DNA from: Mastigocoleus sp. MO_188.B34
GTDB lineage: Bacteria; Cyanobacteriota; Cyanobacteriia; Cyanobacteriales; Nostocaceae
NCBI RefSeq assembly: GCF_030065675.1
Contig: NZ_JASJDK010000044.1
Span: 1 to 59,682, forward strand
Direction of reading: 5' to 3'
Length of the DNA stretch: 59,682 nt
Shown here: piece after piece, positions 1 to 9,083 of the stretch
Layout: every line of letters starts with the position of its first letter
How positions within the stretch are numbered: position 1 is the first letter of the stretch
Made by a program: the position numbers and the translations under genes
The notes under the pieces: generated by a model
The model's input: only the letters and a program-made list of their open reading frames with translations
Databases searched by the model: none
Told to the model about the DNA's origin: nothing

Positions 1-150
1 AGGCGCAACGCAAGGGCTGGATATTTTATTACTTTGAAGTCCCTTAACAAACTACCATCTTTATGGACTAACAGTTATTTTTATTCCACTGCAGGTCAAG
101 TTAGTGCTGAAGTTATTGATAAATATATTAAAGATCCACATCATGGCTAA
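1..150 (+). CDS. tnpA: IS200/IS605-family transposase (TnpA), C-terminal end only
   Basis: Frame 1 is open from the window edge to a TAA at 148-150, giving 49 codons. The translation contains LPSLWTNSYFYSTAG followed by QVSAEVIDKYIKD, which is the typical C-terminal end of the Y1 (HUH) single-strand transposases of IS200/IS605 elements. The catalytic tyrosine and HUH motif would lie outside the window or just at its edge, so I cannot say whether the gene is intact. No TnpB gene follows. The next 190 bases, up to the argD start, are probably the element's right end plus the argD leader. Confidence 0.7.
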   Translation, partial: RRNARAGYFITLKSLNKLPSLWTNSYFYSTAGQVSAEVIDKYIKDPHHG

Positions 151-336
151 TATTTACGGCAATTAAAATTGCCCGTGTCCACGTTCCTCCCCTGATTAAA
201 ATTCAGTGGCTTGCCTACGGCAGCTCTGCGTTTACCCGTGTCCCGACATTTTCTTGTGAAAATTGAAAAGAAACTTTGCAATTATTTATTTCGGTTGGAA
301 AATAGTTATATAGTAGAAAATTTTAGGGGTCAGGCT

Positions 337-1599
337 GTGAGTATTGAAATTCTGCCAGAACAAACTCAAACAGATTTAGCTTCTACGTTTGATAAAGATA
401 GCTTTGACCAGAATGTAATGTCAACCTATGGGCGCTTTCCCATAGCTTTAGAACGAGGTCATGGCTCTCAAGTTTGGGATACCGAAGGAAAAGAATATCT
501 TGATTTTGTTGCTGGAATTGCGACCTGTACTTTGGGACATGCTCACCCATTTTTAATTGCTGCAGTCACAAAGCATATTCAAAAACTCCATCACGTCTCC
601 AATTTATACTACATCCCAGAACAGGGAGAATTGGCACGCTGGTTAGTTGAAAATTCCTGTGCTGACCGAGCGTTTTTTTGTAATTCTGGGGCTGAAGCAA
701 ACGAAGCCGCAATAAAATTGGCTAGAAAGTACGCTCATACAGTATTGGAAATTGAAAAACCCATCATTCTTACTGCTAATGCAAGTTTTCACGGACGTAC
801 TTTAGCCACAATTACAGCTACAGGACAACCTAAATATCATAAAAACTTTAATCCCTTAGTACCTGGATTCCACTACGTACCTTATAACGATATTGAGGCT
901 TTGGAAGCAGCAATTGGCGAACTTGATGAGGGAGATTATCGAGTTGGTGCAATTATGTTAGAACCATTACAGGGTGAGGGGGGAGTTAATCCAGGAGATC
1001 GAGCTTATTTCCAGAGGGTAAGACAAATTTGTGATGAAATTGGAATTCTGCTGATTTTTGATGAAGTTCAAGTAGGTATGGGACGTACCGGTAAACTTTG
1101 GGGTTATGAAAACTTGGGTGTGGAACCAGATGTATTTACCAGCGCTAAAGGTTTAGGTGGAGGGATTCCCATCGGTGCAATGATGAGTAAGAAGTTCTGT
1201 GATGTATTTCAACCCGGAGAACATGCTAGTACCTTTGGTGGTAACCCATTTGCTTGTGGGGTTGCTATGGCGGTTTGTCAAACAATTGAACGAGAAAATC
1301 TGTTATCAAATGTTACTGCGAGGGGAGAGCAATTACGCAGTGGTTTACAAGCGATCGCAGCCAAACATCCCCAACAAATTATCGATGTACGAGGTTGGGG
1401 GTTAATTACTGGAATGGAACTATCTCCAGATATTAGCTTGAGTGCTATTGATGTTGTAAAAGCTGCAATGGAAGAAGGTTTATTATTGGTACCAGCAGGA
1501 AGCAAAGTAGTTAGATTTGTACCACCTTTGATTATTACAGAGGCAGATGTAGATCGGGCATTGCAAATATTATCTCAAGTAATGGCATCGGTAATATAG
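337..1599 (+). CDS. argD: Acetylornithine aminotransferase (ArgD)
   Basis: Class-III PLP-dependent aminotransferase of about 420 residues. It transfers an amino group from glutamate to N-acetylglutamate semialdehyde in cytosolic arginine synthesis. Visible marks are YGRFPIALERGHGSQVWD near the N-terminus, the GAEANEAAIKLAR segment, FDEVQVGMGRTG, the PLP lysine in TSAKGLGGGIPIGA, and TFGGNPFACGVA. I start it at the GTG at 337, which has AGGGGT at 325-330 as a ribosome binding site; the protein then begins VSIEILPEQ, as in cyanobacterial ArgD. The open frame runs back to 211, but those 42 codons look like leader or IS-end sequence. The gene is followed by a palindromic repeat, with no operon partner. 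Ornithine or succinylornithine aminotransferase activity is a weaker alternative. Confidence 0.93.
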   Translation: MSIEILPEQTQTDLASTFDKDSFDQNVMSTYGRFPIALERGHGSQVWDTEGKEYLDFVAGIATCTLGHAHPFLIAAVTKHIQKLHHVSNLYYIPEQGELARWLVENSCADRAFFCNSGAEANEAAIKLARKYAHTVLEIEKPIILTANASFHGRTLATITATGQPKYHKNFNPLVPGFHYVPYNDIEALEAAIGELDEGDYRVGAIMLEPLQGEGGVNPGDRAYFQRVRQICDEIGILLIFDEVQVGMGRTGKLWGYENLGVEPDVFTSAKGLGGGIPIGAMMSKKFCDVFQPGEHASTFGGNPFACGVAMAVCQTIERENLLSNVTARGEQLRSGLQAIAAKHPQQIIDVRGWGLITGMELSPDISLSAIDVVKAAMEEGLLLVPAGSKVVRFVPPLIITEADVDRALQILSQVMASVI

Positions 1600-1917
1600 G
1601 ATTGCTGATAAGTATTGTGCTTGAGTTAGATTAAATAACAAAAATTAATGTTATGCGTAAATGCGTAGAGATGAAATACATTACGTCTCTACGTTATTTT
1701 TTACATGCGATCGAGCATTACCAATTACCATTAGACAATTAACAAAATAAATAGTCAATCTAATTGATTCACTTTAAATAGAAATTTTCCTCTTTTAGGA
1801 AATAGGTAACAGGAGAATATCGCATCATACAGAGTTGAATTTTCCCATATTTGCGATTCTTATAATTTTTACTTCTCCTGTCTACTACCTCATTAAATTA
1901 TAAATACTTTCTAAGTA
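1600..1917. other. Intergenic region downstream of argD
   Basis: This 318-base AT-rich gap separates two converging genes. It holds the palindromic repeat at 1664-1693, which could act as a transcription stop for argD. I see no credible open reading frame or RNA gene in the rest. Confidence 0.6.
1664..1693. repeat. Dispersed palindromic repeat, copy 1
   Basis: An imperfect palindrome with arms CGTAGAGA and TCTCTACG, followed by TTATTTTTTA. It closely resembles two other copies at 4769-4799 and 20498-20528. All three sit just 3' of a plus-strand gene, so they may fold as terminators or mRNA 3'-end hairpins. Confidence 0.75.
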
Positions 1918-2853
1918 TTATCTTTCTTCGTGGTCTACAGTTGTGTGACCGAATAGTAATTTAGTATCTGTAATTTTTCCAATTACATGATTTTTTCTAG
2001 TATAAGAAAATATAGCTGTATGACGTTGGCGATCGCCAATAGTTTTAGTCACGCGATGCAAAGATGATTTACCATAGAATATTTGTAAGTCACCTGGTTG
2101 TAAATTCACTTTTTTGGTTCCCTGATAAGTTTCACGCAATACTTTACTAACCAACGGAAAATTCTCATCATTAGGTGTTCTAATATTATGTGCGTACTCA
2201 AAAATTCCTCCATCTAAAGCCGGTTGTATCATTAAAACTATACTGAAATCATTTTCATCGTAATGCCACGGATGCTGACAACCTGAAGGTAAAATATTGA
2301 GTACCATTCCTGCTAATGGATCATCATATTCATAAATTACTTTTGTGTTCAAACAAGCAGCAATAAATTGTTGAAAAATCTTTGCATGGTACAAATTTAA
2401 AAATAAAGAATCTGGTGTAAATTTATTCTGAGGAACAAAAGCATTTGTTCGTTCCATGAAAAACCTTACTGGGTGGTCTAATGGTAAAGAAGGGTCGTCA
2501 TCTGTCTTAAATGCATTGGTGTGCCGTTTTGCATAATAAGCAGCAGGAGCTAAGCTTTTTGATTCTTCTTGAGCATTAAATAACCCTTGAGTTGTCAAAA
2601 AGTTACTTAGGATACAACATCCTTTTTCTTGTAACTGCTGGCGACAATTATTGATTAAATCTATAGATTTTTTCTCGGATAAATTTGTAATGGGGTAGTC
2701 GGAAAAATTAATGATTTCTTCAATCTTAAGTGGAGGGAACGTGACTTTATTGCTAATCATTAAAGCTCTACTATTTCGACATTTTACTGGATTGCCCACA
2801 ATGACTATTTGATAGTCCATAAAGCAACGATAATCATAGCAGACACAAATCAT
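1918..2853 (-). CDS. Fe(II)/2-oxoglutarate-dependent oxygenase, BesD/HalD-like fold
   Basis: Soluble protein, 311 codons from the first ATG; conserved sequence begins only near residue 38, so the ATGs at 2820 or 2760 are also possible starts. The iron site is HPWHYDEND (H197, D199) with the distal histidine in SSLHRVTK (H266) and a 2-oxoglutarate-binding arginine at about R277. The surrounding pattern (GMVLNILPSGCQHPWHYDE, GGIFEYAHNIRT, LQPGDLQIFYG) resembles the family that holds the free-amino-acid halogenase BesD. Halogenases have Gly in place of the Asp, so this one should hydroxylate or desaturate rather than halogenate. The substrate is unknown. It is transcribed divergently from a choline/carnitine acyltransferase gene 90 bases away, which suggests shared control and perhaps a quaternary-amine or amino-acid substrate. 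Confidence 0.75.
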   Translation of the reverse strand: MICVCYDYRCFMDYQIVIVGNPVKCRNSRALMISNKVTFPPLKIEEIINFSDYPITNLSEKKSIDLINNCRQQLQEKGCCILSNFLTTQGLFNAQEESKSLAPAAYYAKRHTNAFKTDDDPSLPLDHPVRFFMERTNAFVPQNKFTPDSLFLNLYHAKIFQQFIAACLNTKVIYEYDDPLAGMVLNILPSGCQHPWHYDENDFSIVLMIQPALDGGIFEYAHNIRTPNDENFPLVSKVLRETYQGTKKVNLQPGDLQIFYGKSSLHRVTKTIGDRQRHTAIFSYTRKNHVIGKITDTKLLFGHTTVDHEER

Positions 2854-2942
2854 AAAATCACCGGATAGTGAAAGATTTTTTAGTAGTAGAAATTATGGAA
2901 AAAATATTGCTAATGTTTGAAGGTACTGTTTAACCGTTGATA

Positions 2943-4688
2943 ATGTACGAATTCCAAGATTCCCTTCCCAAACTTCCTTTACCTGTACTAGATGCAACAT
3001 GTAAACTCTATCTTGAGATAGTTGCGCCGCTTTTAAGTGAGCAAGAATTAGAGCAAACTCGCAAAGCTGTGGAAGAATTTCAACAGGGAAGCGGTCAAAA
3101 ATTACAAAAACAACTAGAAATCATTGCCGATTCTACCGATACTAGTTACGTTCACGATTACCGAGAAGAAAGTTTTGCGGAATATCGTGGACCTCTGATG
3201 ATTAACAAGAATTTTGGTAGTGTACTTACACCGGTTTCCAAACCAGAATTACCCCAAGCTCGTTTAGCTGCAACTTGGATTGTTGATACTCTAAAATTTT
3301 ATTTAAAAATTAAACACCGCGAATTGGAAGTAGATAGGGATTCTCCACGCAGCGGTAATCAGCCAATGTGCATGATTCAGTATGATAATTTGTTTGGTTG
3401 GGATCGAATTCCTGGTGTAAAGCGCGATCGCATGCTTCACAGTCCGGAACGGGAAAATGTGGTGGTGATGCGTCACAATGCATTTTATTCCATACAACCT
3501 TTGGAAGGAGATAAAATCAAAAGCGTTGGGGAAATTGAAGCTCAACTTAACTGGATTCTCGAAAATACTAAACCTGGAGAACCTGCGATCGGTGGAATGA
3601 CAGCAATGAACAGGACACCTTGGGCTGTTGTTCGTCAAGGTATTGCAGCTTCTGCAGAAAAAAATACCCAATCTTTGGGATTACTGGATAGTGCTTTATT
3701 TGTAATCTGCTTGGACGATACTGCACCAACAGATTGGGAAACTGCTTCGCAAAATATGTTGCATGGGGATGGATGCAATCGTTGGTTTGATAAACCTTTA
3801 CAGTTAATTTTTACAGGAAATGGTTATTCTGGACTCAATGTTGAGCATGTAGGTATTGATGGTTTCGTTATTCTGCGTTATCTATATGAAGTAAATAAGG
3901 AGCGTAAAGAAAGTAAGGGAGAAGCTAGTAATCATAATGACGCTTCTAATTCATTTGAAACACCCACAAAATTACAGTGGGAATTGACTCCAGAACTTCT
4001 TGGAGAAATTGACCAAACTACAACAGAGATCAAAGATTTCATTGCTCAACATGAAACCAAAGTATTGGATTTCCAGGATTTTGGGCGTAACTTTATCAAG
4101 AATAATCGTCTCAGTCCAGATGGTGTGGTGCAATTAGCCATGCAAATTGCTTATTTTCGTCTGCACAGTAAAATTGCTTGTGTCTATGAATCCGTACATA
4201 CTCGAAGATTCCATTATGGACGCACCGAAGCAATGCGTTCCGTTACCCCCGAATCTATGGAATTGATCCGTACTTTTATTGAGGGTGATTCTGGAGAAGC
4301 AAAATATGCAGCCCTCAAAAATGCTGTAAGCGCCCATGTCTCTCGTCAGAAAGATTGTCAGCAGGGATACGGTGTAGATCGTCATTTCGCCGCACTTTTA
4401 CGATTAGCACGCGCTCAGGGAATAACACCAAAATTATTCCAAGATAAAGCTTACACGGTATTGGTTGAATCGGTAATTTGTACCAGTAGTTTAGCTGCAG
4501 GTATGGGTATAGATTTATTTTGTTTTGGTCAGGTAGTAGATAATGGTTACGGTTTGGGTTACATTATTAAGCCGGAAAGCATTACTGTAAATGTTGTCAG
4601 CAAATATCAGCAGACAGGAGAATATATTGAATTATTAAGACAGACTTTCTGCGATCTGAAAGAATTAATGCTTGAGTTTGCAGGATAA
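2943..4688 (+). CDS. Choline/carnitine O-acyltransferase family protein
   Basis: A 581-residue member of the choline/carnitine acyltransferase family, the usual length of animal carnitine acetyltransferase. It should move an acyl group between CoA and carnitine, choline or a similar alcohol. The N-terminus has the family opening LPKLPLPVLDATCKLYLE. The catalytic histidine is in NVEHVGIDG (about residue 302, with the partner Asp four residues on). The STS-like substrate motif is CTSS, and NGYGLGYIIKPESITVNVVS is the C-terminal signature. The ATG at 2943 is preferred over the in-frame TTG at 2937. The family is common in eukaryotes and patchy in bacteria. The divergent 2-oxoglutarate oxygenase may act in the same pathway. 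Substrate and acyl length cannot be read from sequence. Confidence 0.85.
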   Translation: MYEFQDSLPKLPLPVLDATCKLYLEIVAPLLSEQELEQTRKAVEEFQQGSGQKLQKQLEIIADSTDTSYVHDYREESFAEYRGPLMINKNFGSVLTPVSKPELPQARLAATWIVDTLKFYLKIKHRELEVDRDSPRSGNQPMCMIQYDNLFGWDRIPGVKRDRMLHSPERENVVVMRHNAFYSIQPLEGDKIKSVGEIEAQLNWILENTKPGEPAIGGMTAMNRTPWAVVRQGIAASAEKNTQSLGLLDSALFVICLDDTAPTDWETASQNMLHGDGCNRWFDKPLQLIFTGNGYSGLNVEHVGIDGFVILRYLYEVNKERKESKGEASNHNDASNSFETPTKLQWELTPELLGEIDQTTTEIKDFIAQHETKVLDFQDFGRNFIKNNRLSPDGVVQLAMQIAYFRLHSKIACVYESVHTRRFHYGRTEAMRSVTPESMELIRTFIEGDSGEAKYAALKNAVSAHVSRQKDCQQGYGVDRHFAALLRLARAQGITPKLFQDKAYTVLVESVICTSSLAAGMGIDLFCFGQVVDNGYGLGYIIKPESITVNVVSKYQQTGEYIELLRQTFCDLKELMLEFAG

Positions 4689-4768
4689 ATTAAACTCAAA
4701 ACTAAACTTAAACCTAAATTTGGTTTTCAACATCTATTTTCTCGTCACTTCGTTTATCATCAAAACCA

Positions 4769-4799
4769 TGTAGAGATGTAGCAATGCTACGTCTCTACA
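4769..4799. repeat. Dispersed palindromic repeat, copy 2
   Basis: A 31-base near-perfect palindrome with arms TGTAGAGATGTAGCA and TGCTACGTCTCTACA, lying 80 bases after the acyltransferase stop. It is the same family as 1664-1693 and 20498-20528. Confidence 0.85.
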
Positions 4800-4974
4800 A
4801 AGGATATAGCACTACGTGATTAGGCTAGGAAATTGATGAATGCTCCAGCCTATGAATAGTAAACTTTTAATTTTGGCTCGCCAAAGGCGCGACCTGTTTT
4901 GACTTTGTGATAATCTTCTCTGTTGCCTCTGAACCAGGATATAATATCCAGTCGCTATATGTCTGCTACTACAG

Positions 4975-5469
4975 TTAAAATCTCAAGCCTACACCACCTT
5001 GAACGGAAACAGCAGCACCACTACTGTTGCGATAAGCATCAAAAGCAATAATCGCATTACCAAAAATCACGGTATTGCTATTGGGTACCATGTAATCAAC
5101 TCCAGGTTGTACAGCAAAACTAACTTTATTCCCAACAGGTGAGGGTGTATCACCACCAGCTAAAGCTAATCCTGCTCCGATATAAGCATCAGTTTGCCAA
5201 TCTAAAGGAAAATCATAAGAAACTGTTGGGACAATAGCAGTATTCTTACCAATCAAAGCTTGAGCGCGAAAAGAAACTGGCGCTTTTAACAGCTTATAAC
5301 GACCCGCAATAACTCCCCCAACTTGACCACCATCGGAAAGTCCTACAGTTGGACCAACACCTACATAACTCCCATAAGCAACTTGAGCTTGTGCTGGTCT
5401 TCCAAACAATACCCAATTTATTAGAGAGCCAGTTATTACAGCTGATGCTATACACAAAAGATGTTTCAT
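4975..5469 (-). CDS. Small secreted outer-membrane beta-barrel-like protein
   Basis: 164 residues. The first 28 or so form a signal peptide (MKHLLCIASAVITGSL, then a cleavage-like site after RPAQA). The mature part alternates short hydrophobic strands with Gly/Asn turns and ends in VSVQGGVGLRF; a terminal phenylalanine after a beta strand is the usual signal for outer-membrane barrel insertion. The size fits an eight-stranded OmpA/OmpX-like barrel. I do not recognise a specific family, and ligand or role is unknown. It stands alone between convergent neighbours. Export to the outer membrane is an inference from these features. Confidence 0.6.
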   Translation of the reverse strand: MKHLLCIASAVITGSLINWVLFGRPAQAQVAYGSYVGVGPTVGLSDGGQVGGVIAGRYKLLKAPVSFRAQALIGKNTAIVPTVSYDFPLDWQTDAYIGAGLALAGGDTPSPVGNKVSFAVQPGVDYMVPNSNTVIFGNAIIAFDAYRNSSGAAVSVQGGVGLRF

Positions 5470-5590
5470 ATGAATACCCCATACACCTGTATAAATTGTA
5501 AGTTTAAGTGTTGAAATTTGGGGGAATTATAAGTTACAAATTCTTATTTTTGGTGAAGTACAAGGAACAAAGAATTTTTTGTTTTCTCAT

Positions 5591-6283
5591 TCAATTGTTA
5601 ATTTTGACTTTTTTATTTTGACTTGTCTTACTGCGATTGATCCAGATACCTCGCACCCCTGCTGATTTAGCTCCCTCATAGTCATGATTAACATCATCAC
5701 CAATATGCCATGCAGCTTGGGGAGAACAGTTATGTTTGGATAAAGCGATCGCAAAAATTTCAGGATCGGGTTTTGCAAAACCAACCTGACTACAAATAGT
5801 AACCGAACCAAAAAATTCTCGAAGTTCGAGGGCTTGTAAAACTGAATAAATCCGAGAATCGAAATTAGATAATACCCCCAATTCGATTCCCATACGTCGC
5901 CAGTTAATCAAAGCCGGAATCACATCGGGATAAACAAACCAAGCTTCTGCTGTTCCAAAGTGGATATAAAGCTCGCTAAAAAATTCACCAAAATCAGGAA
6001 ATTGTTCGATTACTCCTGCTTTTGTAAAGGTTTGGGTCGCAATGTCCTTCCACCATTCAAATTCTAGTTGGGGAATATCTTTTTCATCTGCGTTTGGGAA
6101 TATAGGTGACGTTGCGGATTTAAAACTATCAGTAAAAGCTTTGTCCAATACTTCCGGAGAAACTTCCACTTCAAAATCTTGCGCAATTTCGGAGTAAATT
6201 TCTCCCACACCACCTTTAACGCCAAATAGTGTCCCAACTGCGTCTACAAAAATTACTTTCGGTCGTTTCATGCTACGTTCCAT
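5591..6283 (-). CDS. HAD-superfamily hydrolase, REG-2-like (HAD-IA variant)
   Basis: About 230 residues with all four HAD motifs: FVDAVGTLF (motif I, with the aspartate nucleophile; the usual second Asp is Val, as in the REG-2-like subfamily), VLSNFDSR (motif II), the lysine in GFAKPDPEIF (motif III) and HIGDDVNHDYEGAKSAG (motif IV). It is a probable cytosolic phosphatase or related phosphotransferase of unknown substrate. Replacement of the general acid/base Asp in motif I may lower or alter activity, but the subfamily shares it. The open frame extends to a TTG at 6298. The ATGs at 6283 and 6271 (the latter with GGAA upstream) are more likely starts. Confidence 0.83.
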   Translation of the reverse strand: MERSMKRPKVIFVDAVGTLFGVKGGVGEIYSEIAQDFEVEVSPEVLDKAFTDSFKSATSPIFPNADEKDIPQLEFEWWKDIATQTFTKAGVIEQFPDFGEFFSELYIHFGTAEAWFVYPDVIPALINWRRMGIELGVLSNFDSRIYSVLQALELREFFGSVTICSQVGFAKPDPEIFAIALSKHNCSPQAAWHIGDDVNHDYEGAKSAGVRGIWINRSKTSQNKKVKINN

Positions 6284-7507
6284 ATTAATAATCTGCAAAT
6301 TAAAATAAACCCTAACTGCATCCAGAACTGCAGTTTACCTTTAAGTAAAAGTCAGGCTTTCAAATTGAATGTAGTTTAGATAGCTCATAAAAATTACTAC
6401 AAAGTAACATTTATGTCTGCGTGGTATATTGCAAATATTCTTATATCCACCATATTGGGACATAAATGCAAGCAATTTTCGCAAAATTCAAAAAAAATTG
6501 TTGAATTATCGAGTACAGAAATTCATCACATCACCAGTATTCAGTTTTATTACAACATAATTAAATCTTCAGTTATTGAATCTTCCAAGTTTAATCTTCA
6601 AAATTTAACTTTTAAATATTTAAGTCTCGAAATCTAAATTATAAATTATAGATTCAGATTTTAAAATTTAAATCCTAAAATCTGAATTACAACATATTGC
6701 TTCCGACATCCAACTTCCAAGATATAAATCTCAGAATTAGAGCGGACTTTGTGTCAAAACTATATTCAAAATCTTGCTTGTATTAGTAGGGTATATCGAA
6801 ATCCTAAAAACACAAGCTATGTATTTTCAGGAGGATATATATACTCCACTTACTTTCAAGAACCTACAGGTGGTAATTATCGGACGAATAAATCTCAAAC
6901 CTAAATAAACTCTGTTTTCATTTGCTAATATTTTTTCTAATTCTATTTAGCCTACTATCAAAAATGAATTAAACCAAAGACATAAAATTATGGTCAGACT
7001 AAAAAATAAATTACTAAAAATTAACAAGCCAAAAATCAGTCCAATAATACTGCAATAATCCGATAAAAATCCAAAATCAATTACTAAAGTAAATTACTAA
7101 AGTATATTAAATTTGAATACTGTATTGATTATTGCTGTATATTTTTCCAGAACACATATTCGCACAAGATATTTATTAAAGAGTGATTCAACCGATAAAA
7201 TTTTCCATCCGGACAAAAATCAAGAATAACCAAAAAATATAGCGTGATGCGTAAGTCAAAAGTCAAAACTAAACTTTTCAGAACTTACGCAATGCGCTGC
7301 ACCCCTGCGGGTGAAATCTTATGGTGTTAGTCTTTATGGGAATTTATAGAAAGCTCCTCAAACCAGATATTTTCTTCACCAAGATATTTTACCTGGGAAA
7401 TATGTCAGCATGACCAAATGCAATTTTTTATACAAAGCAATTTATGATTTAAAAGCTTTACAGACTCATCGTTTTTATGATGATTTTTTACAGCAAATCA
7501 TGTCACT
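6284..7507. other. Long AT-rich intergenic region
   Basis: About 1.2 kb without a convincing gene. A 74-codon ATG frame at 6413-6637 has low-complexity Ile/Ser/Asn composition and no recognisable motif. A 9-base inverted repeat (TGCGTAAGT at 7248-7256, ACTTACGCA at 7283-7291) is followed by a small GC hairpin (CACCCCTGCGGGTG). A 33-codon frame at 7410-7511 might be a gene scrap. It could hold unrecognised RNAs or decayed DNA. Confidence 0.5.
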
Positions 7508-8701
7508 TTAATTCTGTATACTCTCGATAATTGGAGCGACCAACCAATTAAAGCCCACTTTTAGTTGATGTTCTAAAGTCGGTAAACGGTACAAATAAAG
7601 TAAGCGCCGAGCAACATATCCTAAAGTTCCTTCAAGCTTGATCCCCAAACCACTTAGTGTCGCATTATCTACACCTAAGGACATAAGTTCGCCCAACTGT
7701 TTGTAACGGAAAGGAAGTAAAGGACGATTAGTCAGAGATCCCCAGATGTTCCAAGCAACGAAATCTGATTGCTGAAAAGCAGCTTGAGCTGTTGCTGGTA
7801 TTTGCTGACCATCAGCGTCCAGACAATCTGCAAGATCACCCAAAGCAAATATTTCTGGATGGTCGTGAACTTGCAAAGTTGGAAGTGTAGTAATTTGACC
7901 GCGCTGATTTTTTTTCAAAGGAAGATCTTGAACTATGGGTATAACCTTAGTACCAACAGTCCAAAGTACTAAATCTACAGGAATCGTATCTATTTGACCT
8001 TTGTATTCCAAAGAAATATTATCTTGAGCGATAGACTCAACTTTAGTTTCTAAGTCGATAAATATACCACGACTATCCAAAGCTTTTTTGGCTGCTTCCC
8101 GGTTAAACTCAGTAGAAGTTTGTAAAATTTGGTCATTCATTTCAATTAACCGAAATCTTCCCCGTTTTCCAAGTCTATCGGCTAATTTACAAGCTAACTC
8201 TACACCACTATAACCACCGCCAACAATTGCTACTCGAATTTTGTCTGCATCAGATTCCTCTAATATGCGCAGGCGTTCTTCTAAGCGGTAAGTATCGGCA
8301 ATACTACGGAATGGATACGCATAAGATGTTGCTCCAGGAACGATATCTAAAGGTGTTTCTCCCCCCAAAGCTAAAACTAGGCGGTCGTAAGATATTTCTG
8401 GGCCATTTTGTAAATGTACTCGCTTTTGTTCCACATCAATCCCTGACACCTCGCTTTGATAAAAGCGTATGCCAGTACTTTGCAAAAGTTCTTCAAAGGG
8501 AGGAGCTATTTCCCAAGTTTGTAACTCTCCAGTCAAAAGTTCATAAAGAAGTGGTAAGAACAGGAAGCGATCGCTTTTATCCACCAACACAATTTCTGGC
8601 TTTTGCCCATCATCCCAAGTAAATTTACTCAGCCTTAAGGCAGTATAAAGACCACCAAAGCCACCACCAAGAATACAAATTTTAGCAGGTTGTTCGCTCA
8701 T
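7508..8701 (-). CDS. ndbB: Type II NAD(P)H:quinone oxidoreductase, NdbB type (demethylphylloquinone reductase)
   Basis: 397-residue flavoprotein. The N-terminal FAD-binding motif is CILGGGFGGLYTALRL, the NAD(P)H-binding motif is VAIVGGGYSGVELACKL, and the second FAD contact is IFALGDLADC. The segments RFLFLPLLYELLTGELQTW and LWTVGTKVIP, and the C-terminal amphipathic stretch, closely match Synechocystis NdbB as I recall it. NdbB reduces demethylphylloquinone so that the last methylation of phylloquinone (vitamin K1, the photosystem I electron carrier) can proceed. It is probably a peripheral thylakoid or plasma-membrane protein. NdbA/NdbC-type dehydrogenases are longer or diverge in these segments, so ndbB is the best call. 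It is monocistronic. Confidence 0.85.
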   Translation of the reverse strand: MSEQPAKICILGGGFGGLYTALRLSKFTWDDGQKPEIVLVDKSDRFLFLPLLYELLTGELQTWEIAPPFEELLQSTGIRFYQSEVSGIDVEQKRVHLQNGPEISYDRLVLALGGETPLDIVPGATSYAYPFRSIADTYRLEERLRILEESDADKIRVAIVGGGYSGVELACKLADRLGKRGRFRLIEMNDQILQTSTEFNREAAKKALDSRGIFIDLETKVESIAQDNISLEYKGQIDTIPVDLVLWTVGTKVIPIVQDLPLKKNQRGQITTLPTLQVHDHPEIFALGDLADCLDADGQQIPATAQAAFQQSDFVAWNIWGSLTNRPLLPFRYKQLGELMSLGVDNATLSGLGIKLEGTLGYVARRLLYLYRLPTLEHQLKVGFNWLVAPIIESIQN

Positions 8702-9083
8702 TAATCTAATTTATTTTTCCCATAGCATTGGTAAGTTACTTTAAGTCTAATGATTTGTGACTATTTTTTGCCATTACCCAGGTTTTAAACCCAGGAATAT
8801 TAGCTTGACTTTTAGTACTTATTTAATGTTTTGGATTTATCTACGATGTAAAAGTAACAAAAATATAGAGAATTATATTATACCTGCAACCGTAAAATCT
8901 TAACTGGATTTTGCAACCAAAAACAGAACTCTTACTTCAGCGATAAATTCTACTTAAACTCAGTATTTTGCTTAATTTTCTACGAAAATGTCTTCTAAAA
9001 TATGAAATTTAAAGAAATTTGATTATAAAAATTGATATCGTGTTGGGAATAATAAATAGTATTAACAATACATAAAATTATAT
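8702..9083. other. Intergenic region between divergent genes
   Basis: This 382-base region separates the divergent ndbB and histidine kinase genes and must carry both promoters. It is very AT-rich near 8990-9080. Apart from a direct repeat of ACCCAGG near 8777 I see no clear operator. Confidence 0.5.

Noticed and set aside
211-336. Upstream extension of the argD reading frame
   Set aside because: These 42 codons have no similarity to ArgD, and a GTG with a good ribosome site follows at 337.
6413-6637. 74-codon ATG frame
   Set aside because: Biased, low-complexity composition with no motif or ribosome site; probably chance in AT-rich DNA.
7410-7511. 33-codon frame that may be a gene scrap (MTKCNFLYKAIYDLKALQ...)
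   Set aside because: Too short and overlapping the end of ndbB by two bases; no family recognised.
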